NCBI RefSeq assembly: GCF_001425055.1
Contig: NZ_LMDK01000017.1
Location: forward strand, 1-64,000
DNA: 64,000 nt
Direction of reading: 5' to 3'
DNA from: Pelomonas sp. Root1237
Lineage (GTDB): Bacteria; Pseudomonadota; Gammaproteobacteria; Burkholderiales; Burkholderiaceae_C
Notes under the pieces: generated by a model
Told to the model about the DNA's origin: nothing
Databases searched by the model: none
The model's input: only the letters and a program-made list of their open reading frames with translations
Shown: piece after piece, positions 8,127-19,112 of the stretch
How positions within the stretch are numbered: the first letter of the stretch is position 1
How the letters are laid out: each line of letters opens with the position of its first letter
Made by a program: the position numbers and the translations under genes

Positions 8127-9989
8127 TCACGCCAGAGGAAGACGAAGTTCGAACACAAAGCTGCTGCCCTGCCCCGCCGTGCTCTGCACCAGGATCTGGC
8201 TGCCCATCAGGCGCACCAGCTGCTGGCTGATGGACAGGCCCAGGCCCGTGCCGCCGAGGTGGCGCGAGGCGTCGGACACCTGCTCGAAGGCCTGGAAGAG
8301 CCGCGCCTGCTGGGCCGGTGTCATGCCGATGCCGGTGTCGCTGACCTCGAAGCGCAGCCGCGTGTGCCTGGCATCGAGCTCGACGACGCGCGCGTCGAGC
8401 TGCACGCTGCCGCTGTCGGTGAACTTGACGGCGTTGGACAGTAGGTTGAGCAGCACCTGGCGCAGGCGCTGGCCGTCGGCGATGACCTGGGTCGGCAGGC
8501 GGGCGTCGATGTCCAGCCAGAAGGCCAGGCCCTTCTGCTCGGCGCGCAGGCGCACGCTGTCGCAGGCCATGTCGACGAGGGCGCGCAGGTCCACGGACGC
8601 CGGCTTGAGCGAGACCTTGCCGGCCTCGATGCTGGCCATGTCCAGCACGTCGTTGATGAGCTCCAGCAGATGCAGGCCGGAGTCACGCATCAACTGCAGC
8701 TTGGCCTGCTGGCCGGCGGGAATGGCGGCATCCATCTGCATCAGCTGCGTGAAGCCCAGGATGGCATTCAGCGGCGTGCGGAACTCGTGGCTCATGGTCG
8801 CCAGGAAACGGCCCTTGGCCTGGTTGGCGCTTTCGGCGCGCAGCTTGGCCTCGCTGAGTTCGGCGGTGCGCTCGTTGACGAGTTCTTCGAGGTGGTCGCG
8901 GTGGCGGGTCAACTCGGCCTCGGCCTGGCGGCGCAGCGAGATGTCGCTGACCATGCCCTCGATGCGACGCTGGCCGCTCTCGCCCTCAACCCAATGCGCG
9001 TTCAGCTCGACCCACAACGGCCGGCCACCCGCGCCGCGGAGCTGCAGCTGGCATTGCTGGATCTTGCCCTGCTCGTTCATGACGGCGGCGACGCGCTGCA
9101 TCTCATGCCGGTCAATGCCGGACAGCTCGCGCAGCCGCCGCCCGACGGGGCTTTGCGAACCCAGGCCCAGCATCTGCGTGAAGGCGCGGTTCATGCTGAG
9201 CACGCGGCCATCGGCGTCGGCCTGGAAGACGCCCTCGGTCGCGTTCTCGAACAGGCTGCGGTAGCGCGCCTCGCTGGCGCGCAGGCCTTCGGAGCTGAGC
9301 TGCACCTGGTCGGCCGCGCTGCGCAGCTTCAGGCTCATGGCGTTGAAGCGCATCGTCAGCTCGCCGATCTCGTCGCCGCGCTCCACGGTCTCCTGCGCCC
9401 CGAGGTCGCCCTTGGCAACGCGCTGGGCCAGCGCGCCCAGCTTCAGCACCGGCCGGCGCACCAGCCATTGCACGAGCAGGGAGCTGGCGATGACGATGCC
9501 GATGACGACGACGGCCAGCAGCTCGACGACGAAGAGGCGGGTGCGGCTGATCTGCTCGTCGATGAGATCACGCGTGACGGTGAGAACGGCCGAGGCGACC
9601 TGGGTGCCGGCCGTGTCAGCCGCGGGCTGGTAGGTGATGGCGAACTCGCGTCGCAGCGGCCCCACGGCCGGGGTGTCGCGGCCGCGCCGCGCCTGGCCGC
9701 CGCGCAGGCCCAGGCCCTTGAGCTCGATGGCATGCACCTCGGGGTCGGCCATGACGGCGTCGAGCAGGTTCTCGATGGCGACATGGTCTAGGTTCCAGAT
9801 CGGGCCCGCGAAACCGCGCTCGATGAGGCCAGCCATGCGCGCCTCGCGCTGGCGCAGGCCGGCCATCAGCTCGGCCTCTTCATGTGTCGTCCAGTACCAG
9901 CCCACCGCCAGCACCAGCAGGCTCGCAACCAGCGCAATGCCGGCCGTCAGGCGCGTCTGTATGCCGATGCTGATCGGTGCCAACGCCAT
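8127..9989 (-). CDS. Membrane sensor histidine kinase (HAMP-PAS-HisKA-HATPase)
   Basis: A 620-residue sensor kinase. A first membrane helix lies at about residues 13-30 and a second at about 165-190 (ELLAVVVIGIVIASSLLVQW), enclosing a periplasmic sensory domain of about 130 residues. A HAMP linker follows (VLKLGALAQRVAKGDLG), then a PAS domain (about 255-375, beginning RYRSLFENATEGVFQAD), a short coiled coil and the HisKA dimerisation domain with phospho-acceptor H401 in FLATMSHEFRTPLNAI. The HATPase domain has LLNLLSNAVKFT (N-box), DTGIGM (G1) and GGTGLGLSIS (G2). There is no receiver domain and no response-regulator gene nearby, so the partner and signal are unknown. The gene starts 76 bp after the topB stop on the same strand. 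Confidence 0.9.
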   Translation of the reverse strand: MALAPISIGIQTRLTAGIALVASLLVLAVGWYWTTHEEAELMAGLRQREARMAGLIERGFAGPIWNLDHVAIENLLDAVMADPEVHAIELKGLGLRGGQARRGRDTPAVGPLRREFAITYQPAADTAGTQVASAVLTVTRDLIDEQISRTRLFVVELLAVVVIGIVIASSLLVQWLVRRPVLKLGALAQRVAKGDLGAQETVERGDEIGELTMRFNAMSLKLRSAADQVQLSSEGLRASEARYRSLFENATEGVFQADADGRVLSMNRAFTQMLGLGSQSPVGRRLRELSGIDRHEMQRVAAVMNEQGKIQQCQLQLRGAGGRPLWVELNAHWVEGESGQRRIEGMVSDISLRRQAEAELTRHRDHLEELVNERTAELSEAKLRAESANQAKGRFLATMSHEFRTPLNAILGFTQLMQMDAAIPAGQQAKLQLMRDSGLHLLELINDVLDMASIEAGKVSLKPASVDLRALVDMACDSVRLRAEQKGLAFWLDIDARLPTQVIADGQRLRQVLLNLLSNAVKFTDSGSVQLDARVVELDARHTRLRFEVSDTGIGMTPAQQARLFQAFEQVSDASRHLGGTGLGLSISQQLVRLMGSQILVQSTAGQGSSFVFELRLPLA

Positions 9990-10065
9990 CCCCTCTCCCC
10001 CGGTGCAGCCTTGTCAGGCCATGCGGCGAGCATAAATGCTGTGGCGCCGCGAATTTCCTGCCCGC

Positions 10066-12657
10066 TCAGCTCTTGGCCGCCGTCTTCTTGGCTGCCACCT
10101 TCTTGGCAGCAGGCGCCTTGGCAGCGCGCGGCTCGAACTCGAAGATGACCTTGCCTTCCTTCTTGTCATAGGCCAGGAAGGCCTTGAACTTGCGGCGCGT
10201 CTTGTTGGAGACGAAGTTTTCCAGCAGGTCGGTCTTGCCGTTGGCCAGCAGCTTGTGCACCTGGGCCGGCTCGATGGGCTGGGTCAGGATGACCTTGCCG
10301 GTCTTGAAGTCGCAGGTGACGGTGGCACCGACCGAATGCTCACAGACGTAGTTGGCGCCGTGCTCGTAGACGTGGCCCTTGCACTTGGGGCAGGCCCCGA
10401 GCGAGTTCTGGCCGGAAAAGTCCACCGGTTCGCCATCGCCCTCGGCCTTCTTGGCGTCCTCGCCGAAGTCGAATTCCAGCTTCCAGTTGGCGATCTCCTC
10501 GTCATAGACCAGCGCCAGCTCGGCCGTGAAGGGCCAGCCCGCCTTGGAGCGGAAGCCTTCCAGCGGGCCGATCTTCTTGTTCGCCAGGAAGGTCTCGACC
10601 TCGTTCAGCTCAAAGCTGCGGCCGCCCGGGATCTTGCCGATGGAGAAGCCGCAGGCGTCCTCACCCGTGCCGCTCTTGCCGGTGCAGGTGAAGCGCCGAT
10701 AGTTCTCTTTCACGATGCCGCCGCACTTGGGGCAGGGCGTCTTCAGCGTCGCATAGTCGCCGGGGATGGTGTCGCGGTCATAGCCCTTGGCCTTGGCGAC
10801 CATCTTCTCGGTCATGGCCGCGATCTCGGCCATGAAGACCTCGCGCTTCAGGCGCCCCTTCTCCATCTCGGCCAGCTTGTATTCCCAGTCGCCGGTCAGT
10901 TCGGGCTTGGTCAGGTCCTCCACGTCCAGGCCGCGCAGCAGCGTCATCAGCTGGAAGGCCTTGGCGGTCGGGATCAGCTCGCGGCCCTCGCGCAGCATGT
11001 ACTTCTCGCTGATCAGGCCTTCGATGGTGGCCGCGCGCGTGGCTGGCGTGCCCAGGCCCTTCTCGGCCATGGCCTCGCGCAGCTCGTCGTCGTCGATGAG
11101 CTTGCCGGCGCCTTCCATGGCGGACAGCAGCGTCGCTTCGGTGTAGCGCGCCGGCGGCTTGGTCTGCAGCGCCTTCACGTCCACGCTCTCGGTGCGCACG
11201 ACTTCGTTGGCCTGCACCGGCACGAGGTTAGCGTCCTCGTCGTCCACGTCCTTGCCGTAGACGGCCAGCCAGCCCGGCTTGACCAGCACCTTGCCGTTGG
11301 TCTGGAAATGGTGCTTGTTGTCGATTTTCGAGATACGCGTCGTGACCAGGAACTCGGCCGGCGGGAAGAACACCGCCAGGAAGCGCTTGACGACCATGTC
11401 GTAGAGCTTGGCCTCGATCTCGGTCAGGGCCTTGGGCGCCTGCAGCGTCGGGATGATGGCGAAGTGATCCGACACCTTGGCGTTGTCGAAGACCTTCTTC
11501 GTCGGCTTGATATAGCCCTCCTTCAGCGACGTGGCGGCATGCTGGGACAGCGCGGCCAGCGGGCCGGGCAGGTCCTCGGTCGCCAGCATCTTGGCCGTGT
11601 CCTTGGCCACGGCCACGTAGTCCTCGGGCAGGAAGCGCGAGTCCGTCCGCGGGTAGGTCAGCACCTTGTGCTTCTCGTACAGCGCCTGGGCGATGGACAG
11701 CGTCGTCTTGGCCGAGAAGCCGAAGCGCGAATTGGCCTCGCGCTGCAGCGTCGTCAGGTCGTAGAGGCCGCCGCAGCTCGTGGTGCTGGGCTTGCTTTCC
11801 TCGGTGACGACGGCGGGCTTGCCGAGCACCGCCTTGGCGATCTCGTCGGCCTCTCCTTGAGTCCAGAGCCGGTCGGCCCGGCGCTCCAGGTCGTCGTTCT
11901 TCTTCCACGCGGGGTCGAACCACTTGCCTTCGTACTGGCCGGCCTGGGCGTCGAAGTTGGCGCGCAGCTCCCAGTAGTCGCGGGCGACGTGCTTGCGGAT
12001 CTTTTCCTCGCGCTCGACAACGACCGACAGCGTCGGCGTCTGCACGCGGCCCACCGTGGTCAGGAAGAAGCCGCCGTCGCGCGAGTTGAAGGCCGTCATG
12101 GCCCGCGTGCCGTTGATGCCCACCAGCCAGTCGGCCTCGGAGCGGCAGCGCGCCGCGTCGGCCAGCGGCAGCATCTGCGCGTCGCTGCGCAGCTTCTCGA
12201 AGCCCTCGCGGATGGCGGCGGGCGTCATGGACTGCAGCCACAGCCGCTCGATGGGCTTGTTGAGCTTGCCCTTGGCCGGCTGGGCGTACTGCTCGATAAG
12301 CCGGAAGATCAGCTCACCCTCGCGGCCCGCGTCGCAGGCGTTGATCAGCGCCGTCACGTCCTTGCGGCGGATCAGCTTGGCCAGCGCGTTGAGCCGACCC
12401 TTGTTCTTGTCGATCGGGTTGAGGTCGAAATGCGGCGGGATGACGGGGAGGTTGTTGAAGCTCCACTTGCCGCGCTTGACGTCGAACTCCTCGGGCGCCG
12501 CGATCTCCACCAGGTGGCCGACGGCCGAGCTGACGACGTACTGCTCGTTCTCGAAGTGGTCGTCGTGCTTGTCGAACTTGCCCGCCACGGGTGTCAGCGC
12601 GCGGACGATGTCCTGCGCGACGGAGGGCTTCTCGGCAATGATCAGAGTCTTGCTCAT
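10066..12657 (-). CDS. topB: DNA topoisomerase III
   Basis: A type IA topoisomerase of 863 residues that relaxes and decatenates single-stranded or nicked DNA, working with RecQ-type helicases in E. coli. The N-terminal TOPRIM domain starts MSKTLIIAEKPSVAQDI and carries DAGREGELIF (metal-binding acidic residues). The active-site tyrosine is Y335 in LTYPRTDSRFLP. The C-terminal part contains two zinc-ribbon units, CPKCGG...C...C near residue 640 and CPKCKG...C...C near residue 755. It ends with a Lys/Ala-rich tail (APAAKKVAAKKTAAKS) likely to bind DNA. It is longer than E. coli TopB (about 650 residues) because of these zinc units. A copy of the structured repeat lies directly upstream. Confidence 0.95.
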   Translation of the reverse strand: MSKTLIIAEKPSVAQDIVRALTPVAGKFDKHDDHFENEQYVVSSAVGHLVEIAAPEEFDVKRGKWSFNNLPVIPPHFDLNPIDKNKGRLNALAKLIRRKDVTALINACDAGREGELIFRLIEQYAQPAKGKLNKPIERLWLQSMTPAAIREGFEKLRSDAQMLPLADAARCRSEADWLVGINGTRAMTAFNSRDGGFFLTTVGRVQTPTLSVVVEREEKIRKHVARDYWELRANFDAQAGQYEGKWFDPAWKKNDDLERRADRLWTQGEADEIAKAVLGKPAVVTEESKPSTTSCGGLYDLTTLQREANSRFGFSAKTTLSIAQALYEKHKVLTYPRTDSRFLPEDYVAVAKDTAKMLATEDLPGPLAALSQHAATSLKEGYIKPTKKVFDNAKVSDHFAIIPTLQAPKALTEIEAKLYDMVVKRFLAVFFPPAEFLVTTRISKIDNKHHFQTNGKVLVKPGWLAVYGKDVDDEDANLVPVQANEVVRTESVDVKALQTKPPARYTEATLLSAMEGAGKLIDDDELREAMAEKGLGTPATRAATIEGLISEKYMLREGRELIPTAKAFQLMTLLRGLDVEDLTKPELTGDWEYKLAEMEKGRLKREVFMAEIAAMTEKMVAKAKGYDRDTIPGDYATLKTPCPKCGGIVKENYRRFTCTGKSGTGEDACGFSIGKIPGGRSFELNEVETFLANKKIGPLEGFRSKAGWPFTAELALVYDEEIANWKLEFDFGEDAKKAEGDGEPVDFSGQNSLGACPKCKGHVYEHGANYVCEHSVGATVTCDFKTGKVILTQPIEPAQVHKLLANGKTDLLENFVSNKTRRKFKAFLAYDKKEGKVIFEFEPRAAKAPAAKKVAAKKTAAKS

Positions 12658-12689
12658 CGGTCTTTCAATCAGTTGTCAGTTCGTCTTCC

Positions 12690-12784
12690 CGGGCCGAGCG
12701 CCGGGCCGTTCCCAAGCCGGCCCGCCGGGCGATGTGCACGCGGCTCGAAGCCGCGTGTATCGCCGTCCCCTCGGGGGACCGGCC
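12690..12784 (-). repeat. Structured dispersed repeat, copy B
   Basis: Read on the minus strand this matches copy A at 8022-8109: CCCCGAGGGGACGG, then outer stem GGCGAT/ATCGCC, inner stem CACGCGGC/GCCGCGTG with loop TTCGA, then GCGGGCCGGCT, CGGCCC and GCGCTCGGCCCG. The inner stem differs from copy A at four of eight positions, each matched by a change on the other arm. It lies in the spacer between topB (33 bp from its start codon) and the SET-domain gene. A separate small palindrome, CCAAGG-tagt-CCTTGG, follows at 12783-12798. Confidence 0.7.
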
Positions 12785-12890
12785 AAGGTAGTCCTTGGAC
12801 GAGGGGTCTCATTCTTGCTGCCTACAATCCGGGCCTCGCGCGCACGCCTACGCACACGCGCACCCATGAAATCACCGTACCACAGCGCCG

Positions 12891-13379
12891 ATGACCGCCA
12901 AATCCCCGCGTCCTGCCCCGCGCCGCAAGATCGAAGTCCGTGATTCCGGCGTGCATGGCCGGGGGGTTTATGCAGCAGCTCCCATCGCCGCCGGTGCCCG
13001 CATCATCGAGTACACCGGCGAGCGCATCACCTGGGAGCAGGCGGTTGACCGCCATCCGCACGACCCGGCCCAGCCCAACCACACCTTCTACTTCCACCTC
13101 GACGGCGGCCTCGTCATCGATGCGCTGTATGGCGGCAATGACGCGCGCTGGATCAACCACGCCTGCGAGCCCAACTGCGAAGCCGACGAGGTCGATGGCC
13201 GCGTCTTCATCCAGGCCCTGCGCGATCTGGAGCCCGGCGAGGAGCTGTTCTATGACTACGGCCTGGTGCTGGACGACCGCCACACGGCCAAGGTCAAGAA
13301 ACAGTTCGCCTGCTGGTGCGGCGCGCTGACCTGCCGCGGCACCATGCTCGCCCCCAAAACCCGCAAGTCGGGGCGCTGA
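12891..13379 (+). CDS. SET-domain protein (putative lysine methyltransferase)
   Basis: A 162-residue, single-domain SET protein that should transfer a methyl group from S-adenosylmethionine to a protein lysine. The SAM site is GVHGRGVYAAAPIAAG. The pseudoknot motif is RWINHACEPNC (N89, H90, CxPNC) and the catalytic tyrosine region is GEELFYDYG (Y123). A post-SET zinc motif follows, with C141, C143 and C148 plus the Cys of the pseudoknot. Everything needed for activity is present. Bacterial substrates are largely unknown; ribosomal or nucleoid proteins are possibilities. A TACAAT hexamer at 12823-12828 could be a -10 element. birA begins 4 bp after its stop, so the two are probably co-transcribed. 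Confidence 0.85.
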   Translation: MTAKSPRPAPRRKIEVRDSGVHGRGVYAAAPIAAGARIIEYTGERITWEQAVDRHPHDPAQPNHTFYFHLDGGLVIDALYGGNDARWINHACEPNCEADEVDGRVFIQALRDLEPGEELFYDYGLVLDDRHTAKVKKQFACWCGALTCRGTMLAPKTRKSGR

Positions 13380-13383
13380 CCTG

Positions 13384-14115
13384 ATGGAACGGCGCCACCT
13401 CGCCGAATGCGGCTCGACCAACACCGAGGCGCTGGCGCATCTGCGTGAGGGCGGCGGGGCGCTGCTGGTTTCGGCCTCGCGCCAGACCGCGGGTCGTGGG
13501 CGCCTGGGCCGGGCTTGGCTGACTGAACAGGGGGGGGATGACGCCGCGCTGACTTTCTCCATCGCCTTGCCACTGCCGGCCGCGCTTCACCTGAGCGGCC
13601 TGTCCCTCGCCGTGGGTTGCACGGTGGCCGATGCGCTGGACCCGGCGGGCCGGCACATCCAGCTCAAATGGCCCAACGACCTCTTCCTGGATGGCGCCAA
13701 GCTCGGCGGCATCCTCATCGAAACCGTGCCGTTGCCGGCGGACCAGCGCGGCGTCGTCATCGGCATCGGCCTCAACCTGCGGCCCTTGCCCGAAGGCGCC
13801 GACCGCGCCGCCTTTGCCAGCGGCCACGCGGCGCTGCAGACGCTGGACCCGGCCGCCACCACGCATGCCACGCTGGACCGTCTGGCTCCTGCGCTGCGTG
13901 GCATGCTGGCTGATTTTGAAACTCTGGGCTTTGCGCCCTGGCAGGCGGCATTCGCGCGCCGCGACCTCGCGGGCGGCCAGCGTGTGCGCGTCGGCGAGCA
14001 GGCCGGCACCGCACGCGGCGTCAGCGAGCGTGGTGAACTGCTGCTGGAAACCGCCGCTGGCCTGCTGCCGATCAGCGGAGGCGAACTGAGTCTCAGATTG
14101 GAGAAATCGCTGTGA
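13384..14115 (+). CDS. birA: Biotin--[acetyl-CoA-carboxylase] ligase
   Basis: A 243-residue enzyme that activates biotin to biotinyl-5'-AMP and attaches it to the biotin carboxyl carrier protein. It has the catalytic loop GRGRLGR (residues 37-43), KWPNDL (95-100) for biotin/lysine contact, GILIET and a C-terminal SH3-like cap (VRVGEQAGTARGVSERGELLLET). It lacks the N-terminal helix-turn-helix of E. coli BirA, so it is a monofunctional ligase and not a biotin-operon repressor. The next gene begins within its stop codon (TGATG), indicating coupled translation. Confidence 0.93.
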   Translation: MERRHLAECGSTNTEALAHLREGGGALLVSASRQTAGRGRLGRAWLTEQGGDDAALTFSIALPLPAALHLSGLSLAVGCTVADALDPAGRHIQLKWPNDLFLDGAKLGGILIETVPLPADQRGVVIGIGLNLRPLPEGADRAAFASGHAALQTLDPAATTHATLDRLAPALRGMLADFETLGFAPWQAAFARRDLAGGQRVRVGEQAGTARGVSERGELLLETAAGLLPISGGELSLRLEKSL

Positions 14116-14786
14116 TGCGCGTGGTCGTGCTGGTACTGCTGGCGGTGAACGCCCTCTTCCTTATCTGGTCGCGAGGCTGGCTGGACACCGTCACGGGCCT
14201 GCCGGCCGAGGGCGGCCGCGAGCCGCAGCGCGTCAAGGCCCAGCAGCATCCCGAACGCATCCAGCCCCTGGCCGCCAGTGCGGCCGCCGTCGCCGCCCAG
14301 CGCAGCTGCCTGGAACTGGGCCCGCTCGATGGCGATGCGGCCCTCGCCGCCGCCCAGGCCGCTTTGAAGGCTGCCGGTGCTGAGGCCCAGGTGCGCAGCA
14401 GCGAGCAGCCGGGCGTGTGGGTGGTGGCGACCATCAAGCTCGCCGACCCCGAGTTCCGCGCCCGCAAGGAAGCCACCTACAAGCAGCTGCGCATCAACTT
14501 CGAACCGCTGGACGGCCTGCCCGCCGAGCAACCGGCCTTCGTGCTCAGCAAGCACCCCAGCCAGGCCGAGGCGAACGCCCAGGCCGAGAACTTCGACAAA
14601 CGCGGCCTCAAGGGCCTGCGCGTGCTGACGCTGAAGGCGCCGCTGGCTCGCCACAGCCTGGTCATCAATCAGGCCGACGGCCTGCTCGCGGCCCGGCTCA
14701 AGGCGTCCAAGGACGCGGCCCTGGCCGTCGGTTTCAAGGCCTGCAGTGCGGCGCCCGCCGCAGCCGCATCAGCGGCCAGCAGCTGA
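14115..14786 (+). CDS. Membrane-anchored SPOR-like protein
   Basis: This is a 223-residue protein with an N-terminal membrane anchor (MRVVVLVLLAVNALFLIW) followed by a periplasmic region. The segment from SCLELGPLDGDAALAAAQAALKAA to GVWVV, and a second similar one with FVLSKHPSQAEANAQAENF and LKGLRVLTL, have the spacing of SPOR-type beta-alpha-beta units that bind denuded peptidoglycan, though the match is loose. Its start ATG shares bases with the birA stop; a GTG one codon earlier is also possible. The C-terminus is a low-complexity Ala/Ser tail whose codons overlap the end of the convergent protease gene by 18 bp. A role in cell-envelope biology is inferred. Confidence 0.65.
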   Translation: MRVVVLVLLAVNALFLIWSRGWLDTVTGLPAEGGREPQRVKAQQHPERIQPLAASAAAVAAQRSCLELGPLDGDAALAAAQAALKAAGAEAQVRSSEQPGVWVVATIKLADPEFRARKEATYKQLRINFEPLDGLPAEQPAFVLSKHPSQAEANAQAENFDKRGLKGLRVLTLKAPLARHSLVINQADGLLAARLKASKDAALAVGFKACSAAPAAAASAASS

Positions 14787-16814
14787 GCGTCGCAGCGCCA
14801 ACGCCGCCAGCAACAGACCAGCCAGCCAGGCCGCGCTGGCTGCGCCGCCGCCGCCACCACCCGACGAGCCGCTCGACGAAGACGCTGCCGCGACGCTGAT
14901 CGTCGCCGACTGGCTATAGACGACACCGGCGTTGTCGGTCAGGTCGGCGCGCACCGTGAAGCTGCCGGCCGCCGTCGGCGTGATCGTCGCCGTGGCCGTG
15001 CTGGCACCGGAGGCAAAGGCCGTCACGATGCCGCCGCCATCGACCAGCACCCAGGCCGTGGAGGCGACCGAGCGGTCCCCGGGCAGGCCGGTGGCCGTGG
15101 CGGTCAGTGTCAGCGTCTGGCCAGCGGTCAGGCCGCTCGCCGGGCTTGGCGTGATGGTCACCGTCGTGCCGTTCAGCGCCTGGGTCGCGGCCACGGCCGC
15201 AGCGGCGTCCACCATGCCGGCGCCGCAGGTGCTGGTCGTGCAGTAGCACTCGTCCTGCGCCGTGGCACTGGGTGCCTTGCATTGCGGCGGGTTGCCATCC
15301 GCGGCGCTGCCGCCCCCGCTTGTCGGGAAGGGGCGCGCCGTGCTCTTGAGGATCTGCGTCGCCTCGGCCGAGGTCAGACCCGGCCGAACCGAGGCCATCA
15401 GCCCGACGATGCCACTGACGATGGGTGCCGAGAAGCTCGTGCCCACCGAGGCGCCGCTGCCGGTGTAGGTGTCTGCGCCCGCCACCGGCGTCGTCGTGCC
15501 CGAGTTGGTCGTGCTGACCATGGGATAGAGGCAGGCTTGGTTGGTCAGCGTGTTGATGCAGTTGCCGCCCGGCGCGGCGATCGTCACTTCGGAGCCTAGG
15601 CTGGAGAAGCCGACCTTGGTGCCGACATGACGCAGCGCCGCCACCGTGATGACGCCGAGGCAGTTGCCCGGCAGGCCGACGGCCTGGCCTTCGGAATTGC
15701 CGGCCGCGACGACGATGGTGGCGCCGGCCGCGTTGACCTGGCTGATGACGTCGCGGTAGAGGGCGCCCGTGCCCGTGGCGCCACAGGTCCCGCTGCCGCC
15801 CAGGCTCATATTGAGCACCTTGGCCTTGTTCGCATTGGCCGGCAAGCCCGGCACGGCAATGCCGGCAGCCCACTTCATGCCAGCCATGATGTCGCTGTCA
15901 TAACCGCCGCATTTGCCCAGCACACGCACGGGCAGGATCTTCAGGCCCCAGCCGACGCCGGCCATGCCCAAGCCATTGTTGCTGCTGGCAGCGATCAGGC
16001 CGGACACACGGGTGCCGTGCCAGGAGCTGTTGCCGATGTCGCTGCTGTCGCAGCCACTGCCCAGGGCGCCGCCGTTGATATCGGTCTGGCTGACCCAGTC
16101 GCCCGGGTCGGACGGGTCGTTGTCAGCACCGCCACCATCATTGGCGATGGCAATCGACGTCGCTTGCTGGCTGTTGCCGGCGCTGCCGAAGCCGATCATG
16201 TCGTAGCCGCTGACGAATTGACCCGACAGGTCGGGGTGATCCAGGCGCACGCCGGTGTCCAGCACGGCGACTATCGTTGTGGCGGTGCCGGTCGTGGTGT
16301 CCCACGCTGCCGGCGCATTGATGCTGGAGACAACCTGGCCCGGCGTGGCGCTGGGCTTCTTCAAATACCACTGGTCGATGGTGCGGGCCTGCACACCACC
16401 GACGGTCGATTCAGGGTTCACGTCCGCGCCACCGAACAGCGGGTCGTTGGGGAGGCGGGCATGCTTGCGGCGTTGGTCGACGACCACCAGCTCGACCTCG
16501 GCATCGGTGGCCAGCTTCTTTGCCAGCGCGGCACCGGTCATGCCCTTGGCGATGACCACATGGGTGCGCTCGTCCAGGCTGATGCCGGCCGCCAGCCGCT
16601 GGCCGCTGCGCAGGCCCAGGGCCGTCGCGCGCGTCTGCGCCACCTCGCGCGCCTCGGCCCGGGTGGCCCGCAAGGCCAGGGCCTTGGCGCGCACGCTGTC
16701 GGCCTGGGGCTTGAAGCGCACGATGACGCGGGCTTCGGTGTCTGGCGTCTGGGCCAGCACGGGCGCGGCCATCACGGTCAGGGCGGCGATCAGCAGCGGA
16801 CGCAAGGACTTCAT
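14769..16814 (-). CDS. Secreted subtilisin-family (S8) protease with GlyGly-CTERM-like tail
   Basis: A 681-residue exported serine protease. The signal peptide is residues 1-21 (MKSLRPLLIAALTV...VLAQ); the start at 16814 was chosen because of it. An inhibitor-like propeptide (about 22-115) precedes the peptidase domain. The catalytic triad is D186 (VLDTGVRLDHPDL), H266 (SSWHGTRVSG) and S460 (GTSFSAPIVSG), with oxyanion N372 (AAGNSEG). After the catalytic domain comes a Cys-rich stretch (C in QCKAP, DECYCTTSTCG) and one Ig/PKD-like beta domain (about 565-645). The extreme C-terminus is SSSSGSSGGGGGG, a hydrophobic helix (AAWLAGLLLAALAL) and RRSAAGR. That is the architecture of GlyGly-CTERM sorting signals cut by rhombosortase, and a rhombosortase-like gene is present at 51050-51613. 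Confidence 0.92.
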   Translation of the reverse strand: MKSLRPLLIAALTVMAAPVLAQTPDTEARVIVRFKPQADSVRAKALALRATRAEAREVAQTRATALGLRSGQRLAAGISLDERTHVVIAKGMTGAALAKKLATDAEVELVVVDQRRKHARLPNDPLFGGADVNPESTVGGVQARTIDQWYLKKPSATPGQVVSSINAPAAWDTTTGTATTIVAVLDTGVRLDHPDLSGQFVSGYDMIGFGSAGNSQQATSIAIANDGGGADNDPSDPGDWVSQTDINGGALGSGCDSSDIGNSSWHGTRVSGLIAASSNNGLGMAGVGWGLKILPVRVLGKCGGYDSDIMAGMKWAAGIAVPGLPANANKAKVLNMSLGGSGTCGATGTGALYRDVISQVNAAGATIVVAAGNSEGQAVGLPGNCLGVITVAALRHVGTKVGFSSLGSEVTIAAPGGNCINTLTNQACLYPMVSTTNSGTTTPVAGADTYTGSGASVGTSFSAPIVSGIVGLMASVRPGLTSAEATQILKSTARPFPTSGGGSAADGNPPQCKAPSATAQDECYCTTSTCGAGMVDAAAAVAATQALNGTTVTITPSPASGLTAGQTLTLTATATGLPGDRSVASTAWVLVDGGGIVTAFASGASTATATITPTAAGSFTVRADLTDNAGVVYSQSATISVAAASSSSGSSGGGGGGAASAAWLAGLLLAALALRRSAAGR

Positions 16815-16901
16815 GACGGCGAGCTCGAACGGGCGGGGCGGCCAGTTTAGGCGCGCCCTTGTGAAGCAATCGCAAACAAGTGTGGGGCGCAAGAAAGCAG
16901 A

Positions 16902-16933
16902 AAGGCCAGCCGATCGCGAGATCGACTGGCCTT
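16902..16933 (-). terminator. Rho-independent terminator of gapA
   Basis: Arms AAGGCCAG at 16902-16909 and CTGGCCTT at 16926-16933 pair perfectly, and the stem continues inward through CGATC/GATCG with one mismatch around a short loop. On the minus strand the hairpin is followed by TCTGCTTTCTT. It lies 51 bp past the gapA stop and before the protease gene, so it should end the gapA transcript. Confidence 0.75.
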
Positions 16934-16984
16934 CATCAAAGCTCTGGCCCGCGTTCAGCGCGGCCAGACTGTGCGAGCGGCTCG

Positions 16985-19064
<2,080 letters not shown>

Positions 19065-19112
19065 TGCATCTCCTGCCGCCATGACCGGAGGTTTTACCGC
19101 AAGACCGCCGCG

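Noticed and set aside
12795-12828. Sigma-70 promoter for the SET gene (TTGGAC and TACAAT)
   Set aside because: The spacing between the hexamers is 22 bp, too long for a standard promoter; only the TACAAT remains as a weak -10 candidate.
10036-12894. Open frame of about 950 codons opposite topB
   Set aside because: It mirrors topB on the other strand with no start site or family similarity; GC-rich genes leave long open frames on the opposite strand. Similar shadows lie opposite the M16 gene (3719-6547), the hybrid kinase and yhdP.
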